From: an uncultured Prevotella sp.
Lineage (GTDB): Bacteria > Bacteroidota > Bacteroidia > Bacteroidales > Bacteroidaceae
DNA length: 33,376 nucleotides
Assembly: GCA_946998295.1 (NCBI GenBank)
Contig: CAMPYS010000021.1
Location: forward strand, 1-33,376
Direction of reading: 5' to 3'
Made by a program: the position numbers and the translations under genes. Within the stretch, counting starts at the first letter, position 1. Each line of letters opens with the position of its first letter. Positions 8,494 to 16,756 of the stretch are shown one piece after another. The notes under the pieces are model-generated. The model made no database searches. It was not told the DNA's origin and saw only the letters and a program-made list of their open reading frames with translations.

Positions 8494-8501
8494 TATTTTT
8501 G
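8494..8501 (+). promoter_or_regulatory. Possible -7 box just before the DUF4199 start
   Basis: TATTTTTG fits TAnnTTTG and ends only 4 bases before the ATG at 8506, so a transcript from it would have almost no leader. No -33 element is visible. In DNA this rich in T a chance match is possible. Confidence 0.25.
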
Positions 8502-8505
8502 CAAT

Positions 8506-9045
8506 ATGAAGTATAATGAATTAAAACAGCTACATGCTTATGCAAAATATGATGGTATGTATCTATCAATTGTTTGGATAGCATCATTTGGTTGCTTTCT
8601 TGCCTCAACCTGGCAAAGTTTTTTAGGTCAATTCAGTTCTATACTATTACTATCTACTCCTTTTTTCGTTGCATATAGATTAAAACTATTTAGAGAGGAA
8701 GGTTTAGGTGGTACTGTTTCATTTAAGCGAGCTTATCTTTATTCATTAAGTGTATTTATAAATGGTTCTTTCCATTTTTCTATTATGCAATGGGTATATA
8801 TGAAATTCGTTGATAATGGTAAATTATATCAAATAGTTTATTCTATAATATCTTCAAATGAATATAGTGAAATATTTAGAACTGCGAATATTAATCGTTC
8901 ACAATTTTTAGACCTACTTTCATTATCATTTACTCCATTTGCTATTTCATTAAATAGTTTCATATATGGAGTTGTACTTGGAGGTATTTTAAGTATATTA
9001 ATAGCTGCAATTATGACTCGTTCCAATAAAACAAAAAAATATTAA
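8506..9045 (+). CDS. DUF4199 family membrane protein
   Basis: Starting at ATG 8506 (MKYNELKQLHAYAKYDGMYL) the product has 179 residues. A longer reading from 8377 would add 43 residues over the ffs promoter and is unlikely. Four hydrophobic segments are visible at about 17-35, 40-57, 77-95 and 150-172, and the chain ends in a basic tail. The ARYDG-like start, the SFKRAYLYS region and the hydrophobic C-terminal segment fit DUF4199, an inner-membrane family common in Bacteroidota. It precedes a family 2 glycosyltransferase by 4 bases, an arrangement I recall from other Bacteroidales. Function is unknown; an envelope role is inferred from the neighbour. Confidence 0.75.
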   Translation: MKYNELKQLHAYAKYDGMYLSIVWIASFGCFLASTWQSFLGQFSSILLLSTPFFVAYRLKLFREEGLGGTVSFKRAYLYSLSVFINGSFHFSIMQWVYMKFVDNGKLYQIVYSIISSNEYSEIFRTANINRSQFLDLLSLSFTPFAISLNSFIYGVVLGGILSILIAAIMTRSNKTKKY

Positions 9046-9049
9046 CAAA

Positions 9050-10000
9050 ATGGATATATCTGTCATTATACCACTATATAATGAAGCTGAGAGCTTAAAG
9101 GAATTACACTCATGGATACGTAAAGTAATGGAGGAAAATCATTTTACGTATGAAATAATATTTATTAATGATGGTTCTACGGATAATAGTTGGGATGTTA
9201 TTCAAGACTTAAAGGAAAAAGATAGTTGTGTACATGGTATAAAATTTCGTAGGAACTATGGTAAGAGTCCTGCATTATATAATGGTTTTAAAGCAGCAAA
9301 AGGTGATGTTGTAATTACAATGGATGCTGACCTTCAAGATTCTCCTAATGAAATTCCAGAACTTTATAAGATGATAACTAATGAAGGATATGATCTTGTA
9401 AGTGGTTACAAACAAAAAAGATATGATCCACTTTCTAAAACTATACCAACTAAACTATTCAATGCAACAGCACGTGCAGTAAGTGGAATACATAATCTTC
9501 ATGATTTCAATTGCGGTTTAAAAGCTTATAAAAATATTGTAATAAAAAATATAGAGGTATATGGTGAAATGCATCGTTATATACCATATTTAGCAAAAGA
9601 AGCTGGTTTTATAAAGATAGGCGAAAAAGTTGTGAAACACCAGTCACGTAAATATGGAACAAGTAAGTTTGGTTTAAATCGTTTTGCTAATGGTTATTTA
9701 GATTTAATAACTTTATGGTTTCTTACAAGCTTTGGTAAAAAACCTATGCATGTATTTGGTCTTTTGGGTTCTATAGTCTTTTTAATAGGTTTGTTAGCCT
9801 TTATATGGTTAGTAGTTGAGAAATTAATTAATTTAAGTTTTGGAGTTTATGGTGATTTATTATCAAATCACGCTTCATTCTTTATAGCTCTATCTTCAAT
9901 GATACTCGGTACTCAATTTTTCCTCGCTGGATTTATTGGAGATTTGATAAGTCGTAATAGTAGTAAGCGAAATGATTATCAAATAGAAGAAATAATTTAA
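9050..10000 (+). CDS. Family 2 glycosyltransferase, polyprenyl-phosphate glycosyl transferase type
   Basis: The 316-residue protein has a GT-A domain with ISVIIPLYNEAESL at the start, DGSTD at 41-45 and MDADLQD at 91-97 as the nucleotide-sugar and metal-binding motifs. Two membrane helices follow at about 231-256 and 273-297. This layout matches DPM1/GtrB-like enzymes that move a sugar from UDP- or GDP-sugar to undecaprenyl phosphate at the inner face of the membrane. The exact sugar cannot be read from the sequence. It sits in a tight run DUF4199, GT2, apbE, crp-like gene, so co-transcription is likely. Confidence 0.92.
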   Translation: MDISVIIPLYNEAESLKELHSWIRKVMEENHFTYEIIFINDGSTDNSWDVIQDLKEKDSCVHGIKFRRNYGKSPALYNGFKAAKGDVVITMDADLQDSPNEIPELYKMITNEGYDLVSGYKQKRYDPLSKTIPTKLFNATARAVSGIHNLHDFNCGLKAYKNIVIKNIEVYGEMHRYIPYLAKEAGFIKIGEKVVKHQSRKYGTSKFGLNRFANGYLDLITLWFLTSFGKKPMHVFGLLGSIVFLIGLLAFIWLVVEKLINLSFGVYGDLLSNHASFFIALSSMILGTQFFLAGFIGDLISRNSSKRNDYQIEEII

Positions 10001-10008
10001 AAAAAACG

Positions 10009-11028
10009 ATGTCTAATAGGAATAAAAAGCTTCTTTGGCAAATACCTTTTTTGATAATATTAATAATAGCTTCTATTATTATAGTTAAACAGCAGAAAGA
10101 AGCACCATATCAATATAATGAAGGTTTCATATTTGGTACTACATATCATATAAAATATCAGTATACAGAAGATTTACAGAACGAAATAGTTGATGAATTA
10201 AATAAAGTAGATAATTCATTATCCACTTTTAATAAATCGTCTATAACAAGTAAAATAAATACAAATAGAGCAACAAAGTTAGACGAAATGTTTATCGAAG
10301 TATTCGATAAAGCACAAAGTATATCTGCTAAAACTAATGGAGCTTTTGACATTACAGTTGCTCCTTTAGTAAATGTATGGGGATTTGGATTTAAACAATA
10401 TAAGTCACCATCAACTTCGGTTATAGATAGTTTAAAAGAATTTGTAGGTTATAAAAAAGTAAATAGAAATAATTTTACTATCCACAAGAGCGATAAGAGA
10501 ATAATGCTTGATTTTTCAGCAATCGCCAAAGGTTATGGAGTAGATATAGTTGCACGTTTTCTAAAAGATAAAGGTATAAACAACTATATGATTGAAATAG
10601 GAGGAGAAATTATAGTTCATGGTAATAATCAGAATAGGTTACCATGGAACATAGGTATAAACAAGCCAATAGACACAAAAGTAAAGAATACAGAAATTCA
10701 AACGGTACTAAATATTACCAATATAGCAATGGCAACGAGTGGCAATTATCGTAATTTTTATTATAAGGGAGGTAAAAAATATGCACATACTATTGATCCT
10801 AAAACAGGTTATCCTGTTCAACATTCTTTACTATCATCAACTGTGTTAGCTAATGATTGTGCTACTGCTGATGCATACGCTACTTCATTTATGGTTATGG
10901 GTATAACTAAAGCTAAAGAAATTCTTAAAAAGAACAGTAAGTTATTAGCATATTTTATATATTGTAATCAGAAGGGAGAATTAAAAGAATGGTATAGTCC
11001 TGAATTGCGAAAAAAAATAGTCTATTAG
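10009..11028 (+). CDS. apbE: FAD:protein FMN transferase (ApbE)
   Basis: ApbE attaches FMN to threonine in target flavoproteins such as the Na+-pumping NADH:quinone reductase and Rnf complexes. The 339-residue chain has an N-terminal membrane anchor (about 9-26) without a lipobox cysteine, then GTTYHIKY (43-50), STFNKSS, GAFDITVAPLVNVWGFG, the LDFSAIAKGYGVD motif, IEIGGEI, and ATSGNYRN followed by HTIDPKTGYPV. The metal-binding ATADAYATSFMVMG near the C-terminus is intact. It probably works on the periplasmic side. No target flavoprotein is encoded in this window. Confidence 0.94.
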   Translation: MSNRNKKLLWQIPFLIILIIASIIIVKQQKEAPYQYNEGFIFGTTYHIKYQYTEDLQNEIVDELNKVDNSLSTFNKSSITSKINTNRATKLDEMFIEVFDKAQSISAKTNGAFDITVAPLVNVWGFGFKQYKSPSTSVIDSLKEFVGYKKVNRNNFTIHKSDKRIMLDFSAIAKGYGVDIVARFLKDKGINNYMIEIGGEIIVHGNNQNRLPWNIGINKPIDTKVKNTEIQTVLNITNIAMATSGNYRNFYYKGGKKYAHTIDPKTGYPVQHSLLSSTVLANDCATADAYATSFMVMGITKAKEILKKNSKLLAYFIYCNQKGELKEWYSPELRKKIVY

Positions 11029-11029
11029 C

Positions 11030-11698
11030 ATGTTAAAGTTTTATGCCCGTTTATTAGAATTGCCTTTATTTATGGGTATAGGAAAAAATGACCTAACAGA
11101 AATAATAGAGACTACCCGATTTGGATTTCTTAAGATAACTAAAAATGAAATTTTGACAACAACTACAACTAAGGCAAACCGTTTATATTTTCTTATTGAT
11201 GGTTCTTTATATTCAGAAAGTAAATCAGACGATAATAGCTATACTGTAATAGAAGAAATGAAAGCTCCTTTAGTTATCCAACCAGAGAATATTTTTGGAG
11301 TTCATAATTTTTATACCAAAAGCTATATAGCTAAAACCGAATGTAGTATTTTGTATATTGATAAGCAAGAAATATTACGTCTATCATCAAAATATTTAGT
11401 TTTCCAATTAAATTTTATAAATATTATATGTACACAAGCTCAGCGAAATAATAAGATATTTTGGCAACGACAACCTAAAGATATAAGAAATAAACTTATC
11501 CACTTTATACAGATACACTGTAATAAGCTAAGTGGAAGGAAGATAATAAAAATAAAAATGCAGACATTAGCAGACAATATTCATGAAAGCCGACTAAATA
11601 TTTCAAATCTTTTAAAAAAACTACAACAAGAGAATTTACTTATTCAGAGTAGAGGAAAAATAATTATACCACAAATAGAAAAATTTAATATTAGTTGA
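11030..11698 (+). CDS. Crp/Fnr family transcriptional regulator
   Basis: The start codon is one base past the apbE stop. The 222-residue protein has an N-terminal cyclic-nucleotide-binding-like beta barrel (about 10-125, including NRLYFLIDGSLYSE and ENIFGVHNFY), a long dimer helix, and a C-terminal winged helix (about 180-217: MQTLADNIHESRLNISNLLK, then GKIIIP). The phosphate-binding Arg-Ser pair of true cAMP receptors is not apparent, and there is no N-terminal cysteine cluster of FNR type, so the signal is unknown. Coupling to apbE suggests a redox or energy link, but that is inference only. Confidence 0.85.
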   Translation: MLKFYARLLELPLFMGIGKNDLTEIIETTRFGFLKITKNEILTTTTTKANRLYFLIDGSLYSESKSDDNSYTVIEEMKAPLVIQPENIFGVHNFYTKSYIAKTECSILYIDKQEILRLSSKYLVFQLNFINIICTQAQRNNKIFWQRQPKDIRNKLIHFIQIHCNKLSGRKIIKIKMQTLADNIHESRLNISNLLKKLQQENLLIQSRGKIIIPQIEKFNIS

Positions 11699-11721
11699 TA
11701 TAAACATTAAGAGCATATTAC

Positions 11722-12171
11722 TTATAAATCGCTATATTTAGGTATTTCTTCTAAAAAAATATATTTGTTACTATCGTAATCAATTTTACACACATACGTC
11801 TTAACGCCATTAGACACAACTAAATATTTTACGCGTAAAATTAGATTATACGCAGTTATTTGGTTAAATACACTTTGATTTATTTTAATATTAGGTGCTT
11901 TATACTCTATAATCATTTTTGGCTTTAAATATATATCATATAATATACTATCTGCACGTATAGTTTTGTCTCCTAAATGTAATGTTACTTCATTTGCAAG
12001 TAAAGAAGCAGGATACCCAAGATGTTCTATCAATAGATGAATGAAATGTTGTCTAACCCATTCTTCAGGAGTAAGAATAAAATATTTTTTTCTTAAGATA
12101 TCAAATATTTTCTGTTTTTTTCCAATAGTTTTTAGTTTTATGTTATATGAAGGAAGATTAAGTTTTTCCAT
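11722..12171 (-). CDS. Stand-alone HsdR_N (type I restriction N-terminal) domain protein
   Basis: The whole 149-residue protein corresponds to the nuclease-fold domain found at the N-terminus of HsdR. It shows LTPEEWVRQHFIHLLI (34-49), Asp74 in RADSILYD, and IEYKAP (88-93), which gives a PD-(D/E)xK arrangement of Asp74, Glu89 and Lys91. No helicase, HsdM or HsdS lies nearby, so it is not a restriction system here. I recall the same solo protein next to holA in other Bacteroidales. It is divergent from holA and convergent with the crp-like gene. Function is unknown; a DNA repair or processing role is inference. Confidence 0.82.
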   Translation of the reverse strand: MEKLNLPSYNIKLKTIGKKQKIFDILRKKYFILTPEEWVRQHFIHLLIEHLGYPASLLANEVTLHLGDKTIRADSILYDIYLKPKMIIEYKAPNIKINQSVFNQITAYNLILRVKYLVVSNGVKTYVCKIDYDSNKYIFLEEIPKYSDL

Positions 12172-12201
12172 TTTAGATGAGTTTTATAGTAAAATTATTA
12201 T

Positions 12202-12232
12202 TTTGTAGAATCTTATTATATTATTATATTTG
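12202..12232 (+). promoter_or_regulatory. Consensus Bacteroidota promoter for holA
   Basis: TTTG at 12202-12205 is followed after 19 bases by TATATTTG at 12225-12232, an exact match to TTTG-N19-TAnnTTTG. The start would fall near 12238, leaving about 50 bases of leader. Confidence 0.7.
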
Positions 12233-12288
12233 CATAAAATATAGTAATTGACTTTATATAGTTATTTACAAAATTAGAAAAAAAGTAA

Positions 12289-13317
12289 ATGGCAGCAAAA
12301 CAAAATAATTCTTTTAAAGATATTATGAGCGATTTAAAGGCTTGTAAATTTTCTCCTATTTATATTCTTATGGGCGAAGAAGCTTATTATATAGATAAGA
12401 TAAGTGAATATATAGAAGAAAATGTTTTAACTGCTGAGGAAAAAGAATTTAATCAAACTGTTTTCTTTGGATATGACTCTACAGCTGTAAAAATTTTTGA
12501 TACTGCAAGACGTTTTCCTATAATGGCAAAATATCAAGTTATTATAGTTAAGGAAGCACAAAATATTCGCAGTTTATCTGCAATGGAAAAGTATTTAAAT
12601 GGTAGTATACAGTCTACTATAATAGTTTGGTGTTATAAGAATGGAAAAATAGATTCTAAAAATAAATTATTATCGTTAGTACGTGCTGTGGGAGGAGTAA
12701 TCTTTGAAAGCAAAAAACTTAAAGATTATCAGCTTACAACTTTTATTAATGATTATCTAAAAACTAAAAATATACACATAGAACCTAAAGCAGCTCAAAT
12801 AGTAGCAGATCAGGTTGGAAATGATTTAAATAGGTTATCATCTGAATTAAATAAAGTTGTTCTTTATTTACCTAAAGGGACAAATATGGTAACTTCTGAA
12901 ATTGTTGAAAATAGTATAGGAATAAGTAAAGATTTTAATGCCTATGAATTACGTAATGCTATTATTAATAAGGATGTATTAAAAGCAAATAGAATAATAA
13001 ATTATTTTGACAAAAATCCTAAGGCAACTTCTTTATATTCTCTGTTACCATTATTATTTACCTTCTTTGAAAACTTACTAATAGTCCATTATTCTAATAA
13101 CAATTATTCAGAAAATAGTATTGCTACTCTTTTAGATTTAAAATATTCTTGGGCAGCTAAAGATTATATAATTGGTATAAAAAAATATTCTATAAAGAAA
13201 ACGATAGAAATAATATATAAATTTAGAGATATAGATGCTAAAAGTAAAGGAATAAATAATCCAAATACTGTAGTAGGAGAGCTAATGAAAGAACTTATAT
13301 TTTTTATTTTACATTAA
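12289..13317 (+). CDS. holA: DNA polymerase III subunit delta
   Basis: HolA is the clamp-opening subunit of the clamp loader. The 342-residue length is normal. The N-terminal AAA-like domain contains SPIYILMGEEAYYIDKI (22-38), but no Walker A, as expected for delta. The middle shows VADQVGNDLNRLSSELNKV, matching the conserved DL.RL..E..K segment, followed by IGISKDFNAYELRNAI. The C-terminal region is the helical collar domain. It acts on the beta clamp encoded at 704. It has its own promoter and appears monocistronic. Confidence 0.93.
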   Translation: MAAKQNNSFKDIMSDLKACKFSPIYILMGEEAYYIDKISEYIEENVLTAEEKEFNQTVFFGYDSTAVKIFDTARRFPIMAKYQVIIVKEAQNIRSLSAMEKYLNGSIQSTIIVWCYKNGKIDSKNKLLSLVRAVGGVIFESKKLKDYQLTTFINDYLKTKNIHIEPKAAQIVADQVGNDLNRLSSELNKVVLYLPKGTNMVTSEIVENSIGISKDFNAYELRNAIINKDVLKANRIINYFDKNPKATSLYSLLPLLFTFFENLLIVHYSNNNYSENSIATLLDLKYSWAAKDYIIGIKKYSIKKTIEIIYKFRDIDAKSKGINNPNTVVGELMKELIFFILH

Positions 13318-14105
13318 AATAAAAGTATTATGTTAACCTTAAAATAGCATAAATCAGAGTATAAATTCGATTATCTCTATAAAAAAAACATTCTTTTTGA
13401 ATAAATTTTATCCTATTTTTATAGGATTATATATAAAAACAGTCATAGAATGAAAACATAGAAAAACATATTTTCTGTTAATAACTACTTGATAATCTAA
13501 TATTTAAATAGTATTCTCTCCTCTGAGAATTTGTTTTTTCTAAACTACTTGTATTTATGTACTAATTCTTACAAAATGGGCTTAATAATATGATTTATAC
13601 CCATGTAATATTTACAGTTAAGATTTATTTTAATTTAGTGATGTAGAATTTATATTTATATACCCCATTATAGTTATATTATATTTAGTAAACTAAACTA
13701 AATATTTAAGGCACCAAAATTATACAACTAAATAAATAAACATTTGTAAAGCAAAATATAATAATTTTCAAAGCAAAACGGTTATATATGCAACAGTTTA
13801 TAAAACGTATAATTAGTTACAAATCAGCATATTAATAAAAATAGTTGAATATATTATATCAAATAACTATATGTTATACATTCTAAATTACCTAATAAAT
13901 ATAAAATTTAGCAATGTTGTTTATTATAAGTACTTGAAAATCATTTATATATTATAAGTATTTAAAGTTTATATATAATATACTACATAATGTGATATTT
14001 ATATTTATAAATTTAAAACGAGCTATAAGTAAACAATAAATACAAAGCAATAATATTTATATTTATAAAGATAAATGTATAAACAGTAAACAAATAATAA
14101 ATATA
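13318..14105. other. Gene-free AT-rich interval with short repeats
   Basis: No convincing coding frame is present on either strand. A 7-bp hairpin lies at 13410-13427 (ATCCTAT/ATAGGAT). A 17-base motif starting ATTATAAGTA appears at 13923-13939 and again, with three changes, at 13951-13967. A second 17-base motif, ATATTTATATTTATAAA, is exact at 13995-14011 and 14053-14069. I found no DnaA-box cluster or RNA gene. Confidence 0.6.
13995..14103. repeat. Degenerate tandem duplication (about 58-base period) upstream of the HTH gene
   Basis: The exact 17-mer at 13995-14011 and 14053-14069 is followed in each unit, about 33 bases from the unit start, by AGTAAACAA and a TAAATA tail (14028-14042 and 14085-14103). 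The units lie directly upstream of the promoter at 14106-14137. They could be regulator binding sites or simply AT-rich drift. Confidence 0.45.
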
Positions 14106-14137
14106 TTTGTTATTATAAATAAAATATTTTACTTTTG
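14106..14137 (+). promoter_or_regulatory. Consensus promoter for the HTH regulator gene
   Basis: TTTG at 14106-14109 and TACTTTTG at 14130-14137 are separated by 20 bases, matching both Bacteroidota elements exactly. The start would be near 14143, about 40 bases before the ATG. Confidence 0.65.
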
Positions 14138-14181
14138 TAAAATCAAAGTTTTTATACTATTAGTTCTAAATATTGATATAA

Positions 14182-14637
14182 ATGGAGATGAAAGACAGAA
14201 TAAATCAGTTAATGAAGAATCAGCATATGACACAACAAACCTTTGCTGACTTTATCGGTATATCAACTGCCTCATTGAGTAGTATATTTAATGGGCGTAC
14301 TAAACCAACATTAAATACCGTTGAAGCAATACGTGGAAAATTTCCTACGATAAGTCTTGATTGGTTGATGTATGGTATTGGTAAAATGTTTACTGAAAAA
14401 AGTATCGATGAGTCAAATCAGTTATCTTCCGATGTTTCATCTTCAGCCTCTACAGATTTATTTAGTAATATTGATAATACAATTGTTGATAATACTTCTA
14501 TAGAAAATAACGTTCCAATTACTAATAGAAGTGTTAAGACCGAAGTTAAATATATTGACAAACCTCAAAGAAAAATAACAGAGATACGTATATTTTTCGA
14601 TGATCAAACTTGGGAGACTTTTGTACCTAAAAAATAG
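14182..14637 (+). CDS. XRE-family helix-turn-helix regulator
   Basis: This 151-residue protein has an N-terminal HTH of XRE/Cro type: MTQQTFADFIGISTASLSSI at 16-35, followed by FNGRTKPTLNTVEAI, and ISLDWLMYGIGKMF, which is common in this family. Residues 72-125 are rich in Ser, Asn and Asp and probably disordered. The chain ends with a conserved-looking EIRIFFDDQTWETFVPKK. The ATG at 14188 (MKDRIN) is an alternative start two codons in. It is monocistronic with its own promoter; targets are unknown, and binding to the repeats just upstream is possible. Confidence 0.85.
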   Translation: MEMKDRINQLMKNQHMTQQTFADFIGISTASLSSIFNGRTKPTLNTVEAIRGKFPTISLDWLMYGIGKMFTEKSIDESNQLSSDVSSSASTDLFSNIDNTIVDNTSIENNVPITNRSVKTEVKYIDKPQRKITEIRIFFDDQTWETFVPKK

Positions 14638-14720
14638 TACTTTTATTATTTAATTTACCTTATTATTTTTATTGTTCTATATTTCCCTTATTAGTTTTTC
14701 TTAACTGATAAAAGTCTTTT

Positions 14721-14748
14721 TAATTAACTATAATTATTTAGTTAATTA
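14721..14748. terminator. Weak AT-only hairpin between convergent HTH and sigma genes
   Basis: Arms TAATTAACTA (14721-14730) and TAGTTAATTA (14739-14748) pair over 10 bp around an 8-base loop. The stem has just two G-C pairs' worth of strength and no long T run on either side, so termination is plausible but weakly supported. Confidence 0.3.
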
Positions 14749-14817
14749 ATTATTATTGTCTAATAAAGTTTTGCTATGATATAATTATATTGATTTTTTA
14801 ATGGATAATCAAAAATT

Positions 14818-15501
14818 TTATTTAAGTTTTTTGTGAAGTTTCCTTATAGCTTTATTTCTAATTTGTCTTATTCGTTCTCTTTTAAGTTTCAACATATTTC
14901 CTACCTCTGCCATTGTCATAGGTTTATCTCCTTTAAGTCCATATAGATATACAATTACAGTTTGTTCCCTTTCGTTTAGGACCTTAATTCCGTCTTTAAT
15001 TTTATTGTGAAGTAGTTGTTGTGTCAAATGTGCATCTGCATGTGGTGAATTATTATTTTCAATGACAGATTGTAATGTAAATCCGTTATTTTTGCCTATT
15101 GGAAGTGACTGATCAATAGATATAGTTTTAGATTTTAGTATTAAATCTTTTTGATTAGTTTCATTTATAGCGATATTTTGTTCTTTTATAGCTTTTTCTA
15201 TTGCTTGTTTTATATATTTAGCTGCAAAGTTAACAAATCTTGTATTTTTTGTTTCATCGAAATTTTTCGCAGCTTGAATCATTCCTATATTACCTTCACT
15301 TATTAAATCATCTATTTCAATTCCTTTATTTCTGTATTTATTTGCAATTGAAATAACAAATTTTTGATTAGCTTTAATTAAAGTTTCTATAGCTTTTATG
15401 TCGCCTTGTTTTATATTTTGAGCTAATTCTTTTTCGTCTTCTAACGTTAGATTATATTGTTTTGATAGTATTTCTTCAGTGTATATTTTATTTGCTTTCA
15501 T
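14818..15501 (-). CDS. Short, divergent sigma-70 family factor (regions 2 and 4 only)
   Basis: The 227-residue protein has sigma region 2 at about 41-110 (KANQKFVISIANKYRNKGIE, then DDLISEGNIGMIQAA) and region 4 at about 174-222 (LNEREQTVIVYLYGLKG, MTMAEVGNML, RERIRQIRNKAIRKL). Region 3 is absent or reduced to a linker containing ISIDQSLP. Where housekeeping sigma has YAVWWIRQSI, which melts and reads the -7/-10 element, this protein has FAAKYIKQAI (92-101), so both tryptophans are gone. It is therefore not the primary sigma of the cell but an RpoD-derived alternative. It ends an operon glnS, TPR gene, sigma, 14 bases after the TPR stop. Confidence 0.85.
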   Translation of the reverse strand: MKANKIYTEEILSKQYNLTLEDEKELAQNIKQGDIKAIETLIKANQKFVISIANKYRNKGIEIDDLISEGNIGMIQAAKNFDETKNTRFVNFAAKYIKQAIEKAIKEQNIAINETNQKDLILKSKTISIDQSLPIGKNNGFTLQSVIENNNSPHADAHLTQQLLHNKIKDGIKVLNEREQTVIVYLYGLKGDKPMTMAEVGNMLKLKRERIRQIRNKAIRKLHKKLK

Positions 15502-15515
15502 TTTATGTTATTTAT

Positions 15516-16754
15516 TTATAGTATGATAATATCTGAATTATTATGTGATATATTTTCATTTTTTATAGGCTTAATTTTTTTATAGTCTTCAATTTGTGTA
15601 TTTTCTGGGTATATATCTTTTAAGGCATCTATACATTCTTTTGGATTCATTTTTATTGCTATGTCAAGTGCGTCATTATATTCATCTATTTTATTTAGTT
15701 CAAAGCAACATCTTGCGAAGTATGCATATCCAAAATATTCATCATTAACCATATATTTTATGTTCACTTTAAATAGTTTATATGCAAACTTAGTGTATCC
15801 ATTATCTAATAGTGATATAGCTATATGTATAAATGTAGTATATTGGTTTGTAGATGTTTTTACAGCCTCTTTATAATTTTTTAGTGCTTCTTTTTTATTG
15901 TTTATGGTTAAATATATATGTGCAATTTTTATATATGTATTGCTAATATTTTCTTTATTTTTTGTTATTTTTTTATACTTAACGAAGTATTTTAGCGCCT
16001 CTTTGTTATTTCCAATATAGAAAAGTGCGTGAGCTTTGTTTTGTATAGCTTCCTCGTTATCAGGCTCAATAGCTATAGCAAATTCGCTACAGTTTAGTGC
16101 TTTTTTGAAGTCTTCTTTTAGGAACTGTATATCTGTAAGCCAGTTCCAGTATTCTGTCGAGTAGGGATTATAATCAAGCAGTTTGTTAAATACTTTTTCT
16201 CCTTCTCTATATTTTTCTTTTGCAATAAGTATTTTCCCTTGTAGTTCTTTATAGCTATTATTTTCTTTTATATTGAAATTATTAAGCCATTTTTCCGTAT
16301 AGTCTATAAAGTTATAATCAAGCAACATATTGGCAGCAACTATTATAAATTCGTCAATATCGTCATCATTAATATTAACTACCTGCTTTTTTATATATTC
16401 GTAAGCTTTTTGTGGTTGATTTTTTACGAGATACAATTCAGTTATTAAGAACTTAAATTCTATATCCTCTTCATCATTAATTTTGTTAGCTATTTGTTCT
16501 GCTTTTTCTATATCATTTTCTGCAAATAGAGCAAGTCTTGCACTAAATATTAGTGCAGAAGTGCTATCAGGGAAAATACTTAATGCATGATTAATAGCTT
16601 CATAGCATTCATCTTCTTTTCCATTTATATAATAGTATTCGGCAATATCTGTAAATTCATCTGCATCAAGGAAGCAATTAAAATTATTTTTTATTGCTTC
16701 CTCATATTTTTTAAGTAGTTCTTTGAACTTTATAGAATTAAAGAATTTGTCCAA
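15516..16754 (-). CDS. Tetratricopeptide repeat protein, cytoplasmic
   Basis: The 412-residue protein has no signal peptide or membrane segment. It is built of helical repeats of TPR type, for example EDECYEAINHALSIFPDSTS near 57, NCSEFAIAIEPDNEEAIQNK near 220, and KEALKNYKEAVKTSTNQ near 290. The chain ends in a polar Asn/Ile-rich tail. TPR proteins serve as protein-binding scaffolds, so no reaction is expected. It starts 2 bases after the glnS stop and precedes the sigma gene, so the three are probably one transcript. A role as partner or regulator of the sigma factor is possible but unsupported beyond position. Confidence 0.85.
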   Translation of the reverse strand: MDKFFNSIKFKELLKKYEEAIKNNFNCFLDADEFTDIAEYYYINGKEDECYEAINHALSIFPDSTSALIFSARLALFAENDIEKAEQIANKINDEEDIEFKFLITELYLVKNQPQKAYEYIKKQVVNINDDDIDEFIIVAANMLLDYNFIDYTEKWLNNFNIKENNSYKELQGKILIAKEKYREGEKVFNKLLDYNPYSTEYWNWLTDIQFLKEDFKKALNCSEFAIAIEPDNEEAIQNKAHALFYIGNNKEALKYFVKYKKITKNKENISNTYIKIAHIYLTINNKKEALKNYKEAVKTSTNQYTTFIHIAISLLDNGYTKFAYKLFKVNIKYMVNDEYFGYAYFARCCFELNKIDEYNDALDIAIKMNPKECIDALKDIYPENTQIEDYKKIKPIKNENISHNNSDIIIL

Positions 16755-16756
16755 TA

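Noticed and set aside
8377..8505. 43-residue N-terminal extension of the DUF4199 protein
   Set aside because: It would cover the ffs promoter on the other strand, and residues 1-43 do not resemble the family start, which fits MKYNELKQLHAYAKYDG at 8506.
11722..12171. Restriction-modification or defence system
   Set aside because: Only the HsdR N-terminal domain is present; no motor domain, methylase or specificity gene is nearby.
13410..13427. Hairpin ATCCTAT/ATAGGAT as the holA terminator
   Set aside because: It lies 93 bases beyond the stop, has a short weak stem and lacks a following T run.
13923..14069. CRISPR array
   Set aside because: Only two copies of each motif, uneven spacing, imperfect repeats and no cas genes.
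13318..14181. Replication origin in the AT-rich gap
   Set aside because: No DnaA-box cluster is visible, no dnaA or gidA gene is adjacent, and low G+C is general in this genome.
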